Part shown: positions 52,679 through 63,447 of the stretch, piece by piece
Layout: the number at the start of each line of letters is the position of its first letter
Numbering within the stretch: position 1 is the stretch's first letter
Assembly (NCBI RefSeq): GCF_963678635.1
Contig: NC_087067.1
Location: 44,833,629-44,897,628, forward strand
Length of the DNA stretch: 64,000 bases
Origin: Symsagittifera roscoffensis
Taxonomy: Eukaryota > Xenacoelomorpha > Acoela > Convolutidae
Direction of reading: 5' to 3'
Made by a program: the position numbers and the translations under genes
Notes under the pieces: model-generated
Told to the model about the DNA's origin: nothing
Database searches by the model: none
What the model saw: the letters and a program-made list of their open reading frames with translations, nothing else

Positions 52679-53617
52679 GCCTTGGATGCTTGATATCTGC
52701 TACAGCGTCCCAGAATTGCGGACAACCCGATTTAAAATGACCTTCCAAGTTGCAAGAGAAACACCTCGGGCCGAACTTTGCAATTACTCCCCTCATGAAA
52801 TCTTCATGATCGACCTCTGACGCATCTTCGTCCTCGAGGCTAAAACCTATTGCTTTCATGCCCTGTTTGTAAGTTGGGCATGCTGACACATGATGGTCCG
52901 TTGAACTGCAATTGGCACAAGAGCGTCTCTTGTCCATATCATCCCTCGGTTTGTACCAGTTGTTCTCTTGGTTTGCTGGTCCGTTGTTAAAATTGCCATA
53001 ATGGTTATTATAATATCCAGAATTCGAAGGAGGTTTTAACAAAAGATATTATTTTGACTTGAGCCTCAACTCCTCTGGTGTTGGCGCATTGGTTGATAGT
53101 GGTCTGTAATGCGTTGCTAGCATTGTTCGAAGTTCATCATTCTTCACACCATCGATGAATTTCGAAGCTACTGCCAGGTTCATCCTTCTGTTTGACTCAT
53201 CCGGTTGGCTGCGTCTTCTCAGCATTTCCAAGTCGTCTTGGAACTTGTCTATCGTTTCATCTTCTCGTTGCCTCCGTTTCTCGAAGCGCATCATTGCCTG
53301 GTGCCCCCGCACCCCTGATCAAAATCGATTTAAAAAGATTTCGCAGATTTTCTCCGCTGGGTCTCGCTGATATTGCTTCTTGGCCATGACACAGTTCAGG
53401 GCTGTCCCTTCCAAGTTACTGGTGAGCGCACTGCATTCTTGTCTTTCCGACAAGTCATCTTCCTCGAAATGCAGTTTCATTACATCTATCCAGGTATCAA
53501 TACAGTCATCAGATTCGTCTTTGTAGCATCTTGGTTTCTTAAAGACTCTTCTGGACTTCTCACTGCGTTCATTGGTTCTGGATAACCTCGTCAGGAATGT
53601 CTCCGAAGACCTGTTCA
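52626..53617 (-). pseudogene. gag capsid and nucleocapsid of B (copy 1, N-terminally truncated)
   Basis: Begins at NRSSETFLTRL, fused in frame to truncated RT by the duplication junction at 53617/53618. Capsid-like blocks RRVFKKPRCYKDES, LEGTALNCVMAKK, RGHQAMMRFEKRRQ and FQDDLEMLRRR, then knuckles CANCSSTDHHVSAC and CFSCNLEGHFKSGC. Two nonsense changes absent from copy 2 are present: a TGA in RFG, and a TAA in SKEYL. Confidence 0.85.
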
Positions 53618-54749
53618 TGCATCCAAAGACCTCATCGAGCTGATCAATGTGGTCTTCCAGGGTCGGTATTGCTATGACTACGTCATCCACGTAACACATC
53701 ACAAGATCCCCGTACTTCTTTGTCACTCTGGTCAAATCCTGAGCCATCAGTCTTTGAAAAGTGGCCGTTGCGTTGCACAAGCCGAAGGGCATCCTCTTCC
53801 ACTGGTACAACCCCAACTCACACGCGAATCCGGTCTTTTCTCTATCCTTCTTCCGCAGCGGGACCTGCCAGAAGGCAGAACCTAAGTCCAATGTGGTGAA
53901 GAACTTGGCATCACCAAGTTTAGAGAGGCTCTCGTCTATTCGAGGTATCGGGTACGCATCTTTTATCGTTACCGCGTTCAAGTAGCGAAAGTCGCAACAA
54001 AACCTAAGCTGTCCCCTTTCTTTTTCGCCATTACTACCCCGCAAGTCCATGGCGAGTTTGAGGGTTCTATCATGTCGTAATCGAGCAACATTTCTATTTC
54101 CGCTCGGCACGCTTCCGATTTTTGTGGCGTCATTCGTCTTGCGCCTTCCCTATGGGGACCGGCCCCTTCCTCAAGTTCAATTTCGTGTTCGACGAAATTA
54201 CAGCAACCGATATCCGCCTTATGTCTTGAAAATACATCCGCGTTCCGATTTAAAACCTCCCGTAGTAGCTCGAAATCTCCCTCGCCTATTTTCCCTTTTA
54301 AGTGTTCTATCTCTGGCAAAACCGGTTTGTCAGACTCTAGTTCATATGACGAAGGGGCGTTCCGGAAAATTCGAGCAGCTCGATAAGCCGTCGTCCGTGT
54401 CGGACTTCATTGAAAACAATTTATGAATAGATTTTATTTCATTAATTCTTTTTAAAATTTTCTTTTTATTGGCATGATAAGGACAGTCTTTCACACTAAA
54501 TTTCTCTAAGTTCTGTGTCTCTTCAGAGTCGGTCCTCATCGGCAAAGCGTAACCAAGCTTCTTTCCACGCTGGATTGAAACCATGGTGTCCAGTGTGTTC
54601 ACTAACACACTGACACACAGTCCGTTTCGCGTTACCGAGAAGCTCCGGCCTAAAATCACTGAGCTTTGACTATTTGGATTCGGTAACAAACAAACCTGTT
54701 TACTATCACTTAACGAAATTAAATTTCTCGTTCTAAAAATTGCTACCAC
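53618..54749 (-). pseudogene. connector and N-terminal half of RT, B copy 2
   Basis: 54342-54749 and 53978-54319 hold the connector, with an extra G in the GAAGGGGCG run (54354-54358) that copy 1 lacks. From about 54010 to 53619 RT blocks run to CYVDDVVIAIPTL (active-site Asp intact here; GAT at 53685-53687) and DEVFGCM. There the duplication junction replaces the rest of RT with gag (NRSSETF). This copy has the correct catalytic box but no thumb. Confidence 0.88.
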
Positions 54750-54761
54750 AGCCTGCCCTGG

Positions 54762-55985
54762 CTATAGTTTTACTTTTCTGTCTAAAAAAATCGGTACCTT
54801 GTTTTCGACTGTTATTATTCTATTAAATGGTTTCTTAACATACTTCTGATCCGGGTTCCTAATCCTTATTAGACCGTTGTTTAAGTCGATCATCACGTCA
54901 AAATTCCTGAAAAAATCTCTGCCCAAGATGAATTGGTCGGCGTCGTGCAAATTCTCTGCCACCAGGAAGCTCATCCAAAGATCCCGTCCTCCCATGTGGA
55001 GAACCGTTATTGGTGTTCTTCCAGCTACGTAAATTGCTTCCCGATTGGCCGCGGCCAGTCGGAGATTAGTTGGAATTAGATTTTCCCTCGTGAAGCCCAT
55101 TCGTTCCCAAGTTTTTATCGGCATCACACTCACCACTGCTTCTGTGTCCAGAAGCCCTGTGACTCCGATTTTCTTTCCGTTGGTGTCGAGCAGATGTGCG
55201 GTCACATCAACTTCGTACCCAATGTGTACTGCGTCTTGTTCCAACATGGCGTCATGGCCTAACCTGCGGACTTTGAGTTCCTCCTCACCCAAATAGATCT
55301 GCCCTATTTGGTCACTATCTGTTGTCACATAAGTCCTAGTGTAGATACTGATTCCATCCACGTTCAGCATCACTTGAAATGGCCCATAAACTTCCACGTA
55401 GCGCCCATGAAGCTTCTTTATGCGAGGGCCACCCGTTATTAGTAGTGCTCGCACAGCTCTTGACTCAGTGCATGGCTCCATTTGCCTCAGATAGTCTGCA
55501 TATGTGTCCAAATGCATCAAAGTGAACTCCGATGGTTCACTCAGATTTCTGATTAACTGGTGTCCTGCTACCGAGATTATTGACTGTGTTTTGCTTCCAT
55601 GCGGCAACATGCCCAACCTCTGACCGGAAATCACATTAAGTTTCATGCTCAAACTACTTGGTGCCTTTGTCTCTTCGACTTCTGTCGCCTCGAAGGTATT
55701 CAGTTTCTCCTGTAGTTTCTCATTCTCCAGTTCGAGTTTCACTTTCTGTTCGATCTCTTTTGTCACCAGCTCCTGCCGCAATCTATTTAGAGCATCCCTC
55801 GCGGCTGCCCTATAATCAATCTTGAAGTCATCGGCCGCAGTCACTGCTCCCGGTTCGCATATCTCTTCAGTTACCGCTTGCATTTTCTTCGTCGCCAGCT
55901 CTTGCGGTTTGTCTTTTCTGCGTGCCTCGGCTTCACTCAAAAGGCGAGCCTTGCTGGCTTTCACTCCTGATAAAGCATTCCTCAT
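54762..55985 (-). CDS. protease region of B (copy 2, open)
   Basis: 407 codons nearly identical to copy 1. The active-site motif is LLDTEAVVSVMP: Asp kept, Gly changed to Glu (GAA). All other conserved blocks are present (MLNVDGISIYTRTYV, ILGRDFFRNFDVMIDL, ENKVPIFLDRKVKL). A TAG follows directly in frame. Its frame differs by one base from gag: an extra T in GAGGAATGCTTT compared with relic C, either mutation or a +1 programmed shift. Confidence 0.82.
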   Translation of the reverse strand: MRNALSGVKASKARLLSEAEARRKDKPQELATKKMQAVTEEICEPGAVTAADDFKIDYRAAARDALNRLRQELVTKEIEQKVKLELENEKLQEKLNTFEATEVEETKAPSSLSMKLNVISGQRLGMLPHGSKTQSIISVAGHQLIRNLSEPSEFTLMHLDTYADYLRQMEPCTESRAVRALLITGGPRIKKLHGRYVEVYGPFQVMLNVDGISIYTRTYVTTDSDQIGQIYLGEEELKVRRLGHDAMLEQDAVHIGYEVDVTAHLLDTNGKKIGVTGLLDTEAVVSVMPIKTWERMGFTRENLIPTNLRLAAANREAIYVAGRTPITVLHMGGRDLWMSFLVAENLHDADQFILGRDFFRNFDVMIDLNNGLIRIRNPDQKYVKKPFNRIITVENKVPIFLDRKVKL

Positions 55986-57216
55986 GCCTTGGATGCTTGA
56001 TATCTGCTACAGCGTCCCAGAATTGCGGACAACCCGATTTAAAATGACCTTCCAAGTTGCAAGAGAAACACCTCGGGCCGAACTTTGCAATTACTCCCCT
56101 CATGAAATCTTCATGATCGACCTCTGACGCATCTTCGTCCTCGAGGCTAAAACCTATTGCTTTCATGCCCTGTTTGTAAGTTGGGCATGCTGACACATGA
56201 TGGTCCGTTGAACTGCAATTGGCACAAGAGCGTCTCTTGTCCATATCATCCCTCGGTTTGTACCAGTTGTTCTCTTGGTTTGCTGGTCCGTTGTTAAAAT
56301 TGCCATAATTGTTATTATAATATCCAGATTTCGAAGGAGGTTTTAACAAAAGATATTCTTTTGACTTGAGCCTCAACTCCTCTGGTGTTGGCGCATTGGT
56401 TGATAGTGGTGTGTAATGCGTTGCTAGCATTGTTCGAAGTTCATCATTCTTCACACCATCGATGAATTTCGAGGCTACTGCCAGGTTCATCCTTCTGTTT
56501 GACTCATCCGGTTGGCTGCGTCTTCTCAGCATTTCCAAGTCGTCTTGGAACTTGTCTATCGTTTCATCTTCTCGTTGCCTCCGTTTCTCGAAGCGCATCA
56601 TTGCCTGGTGCCCCCGCACCCCTGATCCAAATCGATTTAAAAAGATTTCGCAGATTTTCTCCGCTGGGTCTCGCTGATATTGCTTCTTGGCCATGACACA
56701 GTTCAGCGCTGTCCCTTCCAAGTTACTGGTGAGCGCACTGCATTCTTGTCTTTCCGACAAGTCCTCTTCCTCGAAATGCAGTTTCATTACATCTATCCAG
56801 GTATCAATACAGCCATCAGATTCGTCTTTGTAGCATCTTGGTTTCTTAAAGACTCTTCTGGACTTCTCACTGCGTTCATTGGTTCTGGATAACCTCGTCA
56901 GGAATGTCTCCGAAGACCTGTTCAGGGGTTCAAAGGCTGTGGCCATTGCCGTAGCATCTCTCGAGTGCCCCGCCTGAGTATCATCGCATTTTGTTAAGGG
57001 CTCTGTATTCGGTGCATCTCTGCAATCCGAATCGCCGTGACTGTTTCCCCCTTGGCCCACATGACTCCTCCCTGGGCTCGCATGTCTCCTGTTACCGGAA
57101 TCACCTCTCCCAGTCGCATGTGTGCCTTGCGTCGGTCGTTCGTTTGAGGTCTGTCTGTTTCCCAATTGAACTTGCTCTACTGTTTGGGCCCCATGTTCTA
57201 TTATCCCTTGTGGCAT
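55933..57216 (-). CDS. gag capsid-nucleocapsid of B (copy 2, open)
   Basis: 427 codons, the best-preserved gag of the family. Gly/Ser/His-rich linker, RRVFKKPRCYKDESDGCIDT, LEGTALNCVMAKK, FLNRFGSGVRGHQAMMRFEK, DKFQDDLEMLRRR, ASKFIDGVKNDELRTMLAT, APTPEELRLKSKEYLL, an Asn/Gly/Tyr-rich linker, and knuckles CANCSSTDHHVSAC and CFSCNLEGHFKSGC. Gag assembles particles and binds element RNA. The upstream part is in another frame (change near 57230), so the apparent start is not real. Confidence 0.88.
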   Translation of the reverse strand: MPQGIIEHGAQTVEQVQLGNRQTSNERPTQGTHATGRGDSGNRRHASPGRSHVGQGGNSHGDSDCRDAPNTEPLTKCDDTQAGHSRDATAMATAFEPLNRSSETFLTRLSRTNERSEKSRRVFKKPRCYKDESDGCIDTWIDVMKLHFEEEDLSERQECSALTSNLEGTALNCVMAKKQYQRDPAEKICEIFLNRFGSGVRGHQAMMRFEKRRQREDETIDKFQDDLEMLRRRSQPDESNRRMNLAVASKFIDGVKNDELRTMLATHYTPLSTNAPTPEELRLKSKEYLLLKPPSKSGYYNNNYGNFNNGPANQENNWYKPRDDMDKRRSCANCSSTDHHVSACPTYKQGMKAIGFSLEDEDASEVDHEDFMRGVIAKFGPRCFSCNLEGHFKSGCPQFWDAVADIKHPRHEECFIRSESQQGSPFE

Positions 57217-57250
57217 AGCCTGATGAACTGCCCCTACCTCTAGTGGATCC

Positions 57251-58573
57251 CTATGTCCTCCTCCTTTGATGGTGATTGAAGTTCAAATTCGGCTCCCTGC
57301 TGGGACCTCCCGAGTTAGATTTCCCTTCTTTTGGTCCACTCTTGCTGCCTAGTAGCCCGTCCAACCTATCCATGATAGCCTGAGTTTGCCTCTCCATCAT
57401 CGCATCTATCTTTGTGTCAAGAGTCCCAAGAGACTGCTCCTGCTGAATTCTAAACTTCTCCACGTCGTCTCTTAAGCGTAACTCTCTCTGTTCCGCTTCT
57501 CTTGTTATTCGCGACAAGTTCTTCGCTATGTGCTTGTCCGTTCTTTCCTTCAAGCGTTTTTCGCTCCTACCAACTTCTTGTCTATTGCGGTTTATTTCTT
57601 CCCGCAGACTTTCTCTTTCAATGTGGACTGCTCTTTCTAGTTCACTCATTCTTATGGACATCTGCTCATTTTTTTCTCCTAAACTGCCCACTATGTTGTT
57701 CAAGGCCTTTTCTAATGATGCCCCGTTTTCTACTAGTGGCGTCACCAGTGGCGGTGTCACCCTTTCGATCCCAGGTAGCTTCGTGCTGGTCGAGATTCGG
57801 GCTTTGATTCTCTGACTTGATATCATTTCATTATTCACCTCCGGATCCGCCGTTGCGTTTTTTAGCCCTGTATTTCTATTTTGCCCAGTTCGCATATTTG
57901 AATTTGTCATACTCACAAAGTCTCTTGACTGGCCTGGTGTGTTTGCGTCTTTGCTTATCGTTCTCACCACACCAAATTTGTCCTTGGTTCCAGTCTCTCT
58001 TTCGACGTATGTCTCATTCTCCTGGGTCGAACTATTGAGACTGACTCGAGATCCAAAGTCAACTTGCTCGTCTTCGTCCTCTTCTTCCTCTTGGGATTCA
58101 CCTTCATTTCCTGTGCCCACTCCCATGGTGAATGGAAAGATGTTTTCTCCGTCACGCCTGCCATCATGGTGTTGTCTGTGGGAGATCTTCTAGTTGCCAC
58201 CATTTCAGTAGAGATGTCGGACAATTCCGACATCTCCTCTCGGTCCAGTGTCCCGGTGGAAATCTTGGCCTTGTTCTACCGGAGTAGATTCACTCGCCAG
58301 CCTTCTGTCTCTTCCTTCCGGTCCATGTATTTCCTGGTCCTCATTAATAGCCTGGTCCGGATGGACCTCCTCTTCTAGCATAGCTTTTCGCTCTTCTGAG
58401 GACTTCTGACTCCTGGTTTCAACCATTCTGCCTGAAACCGTTTCCCCTTTGTCGGTCCGGGTTCATGTGATCCGTTCCACAAAAGGGTCGGTCATTGCTC
58501 TTCTTTGCTTTTTAGATGTGAATTTTCTAGAGCTAATACCTCGTTTAGGTATTCTTGACTTGTCTAGACTCAT
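57251..58573 (-). pseudogene. gag N-terminal region of B
   Basis: ATG at 58571-58573 begins SLDKSRIPKRGISSRKF, similar to the A gag start, with a TGA after FVERIT. 58205-58426 (VETRSQKSSEER) ends at a stop. An acidic stretch (EEEEDEDEQVDFG) follows, then KDKFGVVRTI (A: KDKTFGTVSTI), then a coiled coil (ERESLREEINRNRQEVGRSE; QEQSLGTLDTKIDAMMERQ) down to 57251. At least two frame changes and three stops. Confidence 0.7.
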
Positions 58574-59330
58574 TCTCAATTTATCACTTCTTAATGCCTA
58601 TACACTCAATTGGATTGCCAGTGACCTTCTAGCGTGACTATCGATAATAATAACACAACACAATAAATTCCAGAAATTTCTTTTAAATAGTGACCACGAA
58701 ACCTTGTATGTTATCACGGCACAGCGTATTTAAAACTTGTTCACAATAATCGATTATTAGTCGTAGGATCTGAGAACTAGCACAGTATGATGATATCAGT
58801 CAATTTAAAGATAGTGTATTCACTACCCAATTAAGCACAAGTTGTTGATTTAAAACCAGATATAACAAAATAAGAATAGTTTTATGAAAATCGTATGTGT
58901 ATTGTACTTTTAGTCGGTCGCAGTACAATAGTCGAACTTGTTTTTATAAAGAAAGAGCTTTCCCTGCTTGGTGCTGCACCAAACAGACAAAACTTGAAGG
59001 CAGTAATTTTCTCAAGTGGGCGTCTATTGCACCCAGCGAGTACTGTGTTACTTATTTGCCTTCGGACTGCCCGAGCTAGATCGACTAAAATCCTCAGGGC
59101 AGTCACTTTTCTCAAAAACGTTTTGGATTTCAATCCACACCAATGAGTTACACACTCTTTTTTAATTTAGACTTAGTGTCGCGAATATCCGAGTTTGGAC
59201 CTGTTTTGTTTTGGTCCGGTCTTTTTCTTAAAAGGCAAGTTACCAGTGCAGTCACTGGTTCCTAGCCTGTCTTTTAATAACTTAACACCCCTCACTATTA
59301 TCTTTTCGTCTGTTTACTTAAGTCCTTAAA
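58574..59330. other. 5' non-coding region of B, AT-rich
   Basis: No gene recognised. An 83-codon frame on each strand at about 58.9-59.1 kb shows no motif. A small hairpin ACCAGTG-CAGT-CACTGGT (59242-59259) is present. Confidence 0.4.
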
Positions 59331-59334
59331 CAAA

Positions 59335-60985
59335 ATAATACCCCTCCGGGTTGACAAAAAAACAGTACCCCTCCGGATTGGCAAAAACAGGACCCCTCCG
59401 GATCGGCAAAATTAATACCCCTCCGGTTTGGGACCCTCTGGGTTAGCAAATGTAAGACCCCTCCGGATTAGGATCCCTCCGGTTTCGTGAAAACAAGATC
59501 CCTCCGGATTGGGACCCCTCCGAATTAGGAGAAAAAAATTTTTGACCCCTCCGGTTTTGTAAAAATAGCTTTTCTGAGACTTCCTTGACTATCAACCTAT
59601 ACCCCTCCGGGTACGTTCTCCGATGCTATTATGCTGTATGTATCAACTAGGAAGGGTATATGGTCCTTCCCTAGACCCTTCCGGATTGAAGTTAAGCCTC
59701 TTATTTGACATTTCACGCTAACAGTGAAGGGTCTTATCGTTAGCCTAATTCCGGCTCTATCACGGTTTTCTGGTGCCTTTAGCCTTCCCTATTCTTCTAG
59801 AACAGCGTAAAATTGCCTTATCCAACCGTTTCTATCCTTTGGTAGTGGTGTAAGGGCTTTCCAAAAAAAATTTATAAAACGTGAGGGGTCTACCCTCCCG
59901 AATTGGTGAATTTGCTAAAAACAATCTCAAAAAATTTTCATGTTTACTATTTTTGTTCCTATTAGTAAGCTCAGCTAATTTTTGATCTATTGGTACTATG
60001 ATCAACTAGATCTGTCCAGTAGTTCCAAAGTTATTAACCAAAACCTCTTTTTTCTAAAGTCAAGAAATTTCTCTCTTATAGGTTCCGCCTAACTTTTTCC
60101 GCAATTCTGTTCTTTTCGACCTAAAAATTATTGATCCGAGCTCAAAAGGCCTATACTCTTCTAGTTCAATGCAAAAAACCCGATCTAAAACGCTTTAGTT
60201 GGAAAAATTTGCGAAAAACTATGCTATTTGGACCCCTCCGGATTGATGAATCTAATGAATCAAACACGTTAAGTTAGATTTCTCTGTAACCCGGAAGGCT
60301 TTCGGGAAACGGTTTTTAGAACCTGTAGATTCACTAGTGGAAGTTGTTCAAACAACTATTTTTACTGTCCTAACTCGAAAAATTCAAAAAATTTTCTGAA
60401 TTTATAGTGTTCCGTTTTCTCAAAAATCACAAAAATTCGGTTTTTGGTACCAAAATAGTTCCAACTACCTCCGAACTAAACTTAACCGGTTCTACCTACT
60501 ATAGTAGTGCAATTACGATGTAATGCATTAGTTTGGCGCTTTTTTCCGTTTCAAAAAATATCGATATGTCAAAAATGGCGACTTGTGGGGGTTCAAAATA
60601 TCGCTATTTTGACCCTAAAAATCGGTCTGTTTTCTTTGTTTTTTCACTGAAAAACGATATAGGAGTATTAATATGGGCTATATAAGTAATAATATTAGTA
60701 TACTATACCCCTCCAGGTTTGTTCAATTTCCGAATTAAGATGCTTAACTCAGATATTCGCAGTTCGGTGAAGGGTCACTACAGTGCAGCACTGTCGAGCC
60801 CCCGACAGATTACTATTTTAATTTTTGTACCAAAAGGGATACAAAACTTGTTAAAGATACCCAACAGTCGATTGTTGTTGTCGTTGAGCCCCTTCTTGTT
60901 GCTCGTTGTGCTGCTTGCCGGATCAGTCTTCTCCCAAGACCCCTCCGGATTGAGCGCAAATCAGCAGACCCTTCCGGATTCAGCG
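59335..60985. repeat. interspersed ACCCCTCCGGATTGG motifs
   Basis: The word (A)CCCCTCCGG followed by RTTNG occurs about ten times between 59339 and 59560 at irregular spacing, and again near 59598, 59690 (as CCCTTCCGGATTG), 60233, 60708, 60938 and 60968. The intervals between the first copies are A-rich. The same word occurs in the hairpin cluster of the LINE tail repeat (35961 and 63325). No coding signal is evident. It may be part of a 5' leader or LTR of B, or an independent repeat. Confidence 0.7.
60677..60686 (+). promoter_or_regulatory. TATA-like sequence
   Basis: GCTATATAAG fits a TATA consensus on the plus strand, about 60 bases before a 113-codon frame (ATG at 60740) with one hydrophobic stretch (LLLSLSPFLLLVVLLAG). 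AT-rich DNA often gives such matches by chance, and the giant element reads the other way. Confidence 0.2.
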
Positions 60986-61551
60986 CACATTAGTATTAAC
61001 GTGCTTAAATACTCAAACAACCCTACAGTACAAGACTCACAAACGGGCTACAAAAATGATCGTAACAATCCTGACTGATATAAATGCCTGTAACAACAAT
61101 ATATCTATCAACAACAAACGGAAGGGTCGGATCACATCTTGTCTGGGGGGATGATTTCCACTGATTTTTTACTTTTTTACTGTTTTTGTTTTTTTTCGGT
61201 TATTTTTTTTGTTTTTTGTTTTTTTTGGGTACTATACTACTTTTTGTTTGGTTTTATAACTTAGTGAGCTATATATGCAGAAATAGTGAGCTCATGGCTG
61301 GGTCTCAGTATTCCCAGACCACGAGGTCACTCGTATAATCAGGGCTACTAATACTTATTATATTACTATTGTTTTTGTTCAGTAGATAAAAATCATCATC
61401 TCCATCGAAAATGGACTTGTTTTTGTTTTTTTTCGGTTATTTTTTTTGTTTTTTGTTTTTTTTGGGTACTATACTACTTTTTGTTTGGTTTTATATATAT
61501 CTTTAAGTGTTTTTGGTCTCAAACCTCTCAGGGAACGAGGGGATGGCCGAT

Positions 61552-61700
61552 AATTAAACGCGCCATCAATGCGCGGGAACAATGGCAGCCCGCATGGAAA
61601 TATTCGGAACAATAGATACCCCACTCAAAACCCTGTCGGATGACCCCGCCGGTGCACTAGCTCTCGCTAGGAAAACACTCCTAGGCGTGCCGCGATAGCG
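61552..61700 (+). pseudogene. LINE C-terminal fragment, internally deleted
   Basis: ATTAAACGCGCCATCAA is joined directly to TGCGCGGGAACAATGG, skipping 226 bases including the CCHC finger. It continues to the normal end (ARKTLLGVPR, TAG) and 3' UTR. Too short to function. Confidence 0.8.
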
Positions 61701-62328
61701 GGGCCACAATCACACACAGATAAAATAAATATTTCACTTGGCAAGTGTATGTCAATTTTTCCAGCGAGTATTTCGGCAAACAGCAGTACAACTGTAAGTG
61801 CTTGGTACAAAGATAATGGAAGGATGCCAAGTTTGAAGAGCTTTATGTAACATTCGCCCGGAAGATACATATCGACGGAAAATAAAGCTAGATTCTAAGA
61901 CGACTGGCCAACGTCTAAACAGAGCTCTACATGCTTTTCACCGTCTCTACCAAGCCAGTTCTTTTGGTGGTCTTTTCAATATCGGGTCGACAAAAACGAT
62001 TCTGTTCTCCGGCTTCGACCAGAACGCTCAAATTAACTTAGTGAGCTATATATGCAGAAATAGTGAGCTCATGGCTGGGTCTCAGTATTCCCAGACCACG
62101 AGGTCACTCGTATAATCAGGGCTACTAATACTTATTATATTACTATTGTTTTTGTTCAGTAGATAAAAATCATCATCTCCATCGAAAATGGACTTGTTTT
62201 TGTTTTTTTTCGGTTATTTTTTTTGTTTTTTGTTTTTTTTGGGTACTATACTACTTTTTGTTTGGTTTTATATATATCTTTAAGTGTTTTTGGTCTCAAA
62301 CCTCTCAGGGAACGAGGGGATGGCCGAT

Positions 62329-62701
62329 AATTAAACGCGCCATCAAAGATTTGCCACGAAACCACCACCGCATCTCTCGCACCTACGCGAGCTACTCGGA
62401 AAAGAGAGAAATAACAATAGTGAGGACAAGAAAAGACGCAGTAGTGCTAGCGCAAATCAGAAGTGGTCACTCCTGTCATTTTAACGCCTGCGCCAACTTG
62501 ATGGACCCCGCAAAAGATCCAATGTGCAATCTCTGCCAGGAGACTCCCCAAACAGTCGAGCACTGGCTAGAATGCGCGGGAACAATGGCAGCCCGCATGG
62601 AAATATTCGGAACAATAGATACCCCACTCAAAACCCTGTCGGATGACCCCGCCGGTGCACTAGCTCTCGCTAGGAAAACACTCCTAGGCGTGCCGCGATA
62701 G
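62329..62701 (+). pseudogene. LINE C-terminal fragment with intact CCHC finger
   Basis: An open frame from about 62258 covers IKRAIKDLPRNHHRISRTYA, SEKREITIVRTRKDAVVLA, CNLCQETPQTVEHWLEC (CX2CX8HX3C) and LALARKTLLGVPR, ending in TAG at 62699-62701. It is the best-preserved C-terminus of this LINE in the window. The first ~70 bases of the frame lie in unrelated T-rich DNA, so this is a 5'-truncated insertion and not a gene. Confidence 0.85.
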
Positions 62702-63324
62702 CGGGGCCACAATCACACACACATAAAATAAATATTTCACTTGGCAAGTGTATGTCAATTTTTCCAGCGAGTATTTCGGCAAACAGCAGTACAACTGGAA
62801 GTGCTTGGTACAAAGATAATGGAAGGATGCCAAGTTTGAAGAGCTTTATGTAACATTCGCCCGGAAAATACATATCGACGGAATATAAAGCTAGGTTCTA
62901 AGACGACTGGACAACGTCTAAACAGAGCTCTACATGCTTTTCACCGTCTCTACCAAGCCAGTTCTTTTGGTGGTCTTTTCAATATCGGGTCGACAAAAAC
63001 GATTCTGTTCTCCGGCTTCGACCAGAACGCTCAAATTAACTTAGTGAGCTATATATGCAGAAATAGTGAGCTCATGGCTGGGTCTCAGTATTCCCAGACC
63101 ACGAGGTCACTCGTATAATCAGGGCTACTAATACTTATTATATTACTATTGTTTTTGTTCAGTAGATAAAAATCATCATCTCCATCGAAAATGGATCAAC
63201 ACTTTCCCCCAACTCCTAGCTTCTGATCCTTGCAAAATGAATTCAGATGTTAATTAAATTAAGTTCAGGGCATAATAGGGAAGCTAAAAGTTTATGTAAA
63301 ATAGTTTCAGTCCAAATCCCGAGA

Positions 63325-63447
63325 CCCCTCCGGATTCTTGAATCCGGGGAAATAAGACTCTTATTCTCCTTCCGGAAGGCTGGTTTTTCACCCTTCACCG
63401 TTGTTCGCAACGGCCTTGCAACTATTGTAGCGGAACAATAGTTGCAA
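63325..63447 (+). other. second copy of the hairpin cluster
   Basis: Same four stems as at 35961-36083, including the TTCG-loop stem and the 13-bp stem (63416-63428 / 63435-63447). All paired bases are kept. Confidence 0.6.

Larger units (their letters stand above)
50312..56924. repeat. 3.3-kb tandem duplication inside element B
   Basis: Copy 1 is 50312-53617 and copy 2 is 53618-56924, about 99% identical by eye. The junction joins the RT sequence (TGCATCCAAAGACC) to gag sequence (GACCTGTTCA), with TTCA shared by both parents (50308-50311 and 56921-56924). This fits a microhomology- or replication-based tandem duplication. The duplicated unit runs from capsid to mid-RT and keeps the reading frame across the junction. 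Confidence 0.95.
36394..61180 (-). mobile_element. giant Ty3-like retroelement B (~21.5 kb plus a 3.3-kb duplication), inactivated
   Basis: Minus strand, same order as A: gag from 58573, protease, RT, RNase H, linker, integrase with C-terminal extension (stop at 45853), spacer, X (45473 to 37194), 3' non-coding. A tandem duplication covers gag-capsid to mid-RT (50312-56924). The integrase/extension frame is fully open, and the open stretches of X are longer than in A. The right end is uncertain: no coding signal beyond 58.6 kb, and the LINE tail array begins at 61.18 kb. No matching LTRs were found by eye. Confidence 0.85.

Noticed and set aside
60740-61078. 113-codon plus-strand frame with one hydrophobic segment after a TATA-like site
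   Set aside because: No homologue in the window. It lies in a repeat-rich leader that contains the CCCCTCCGGA word inside the frame. A hydrophobic run alone is weak evidence.
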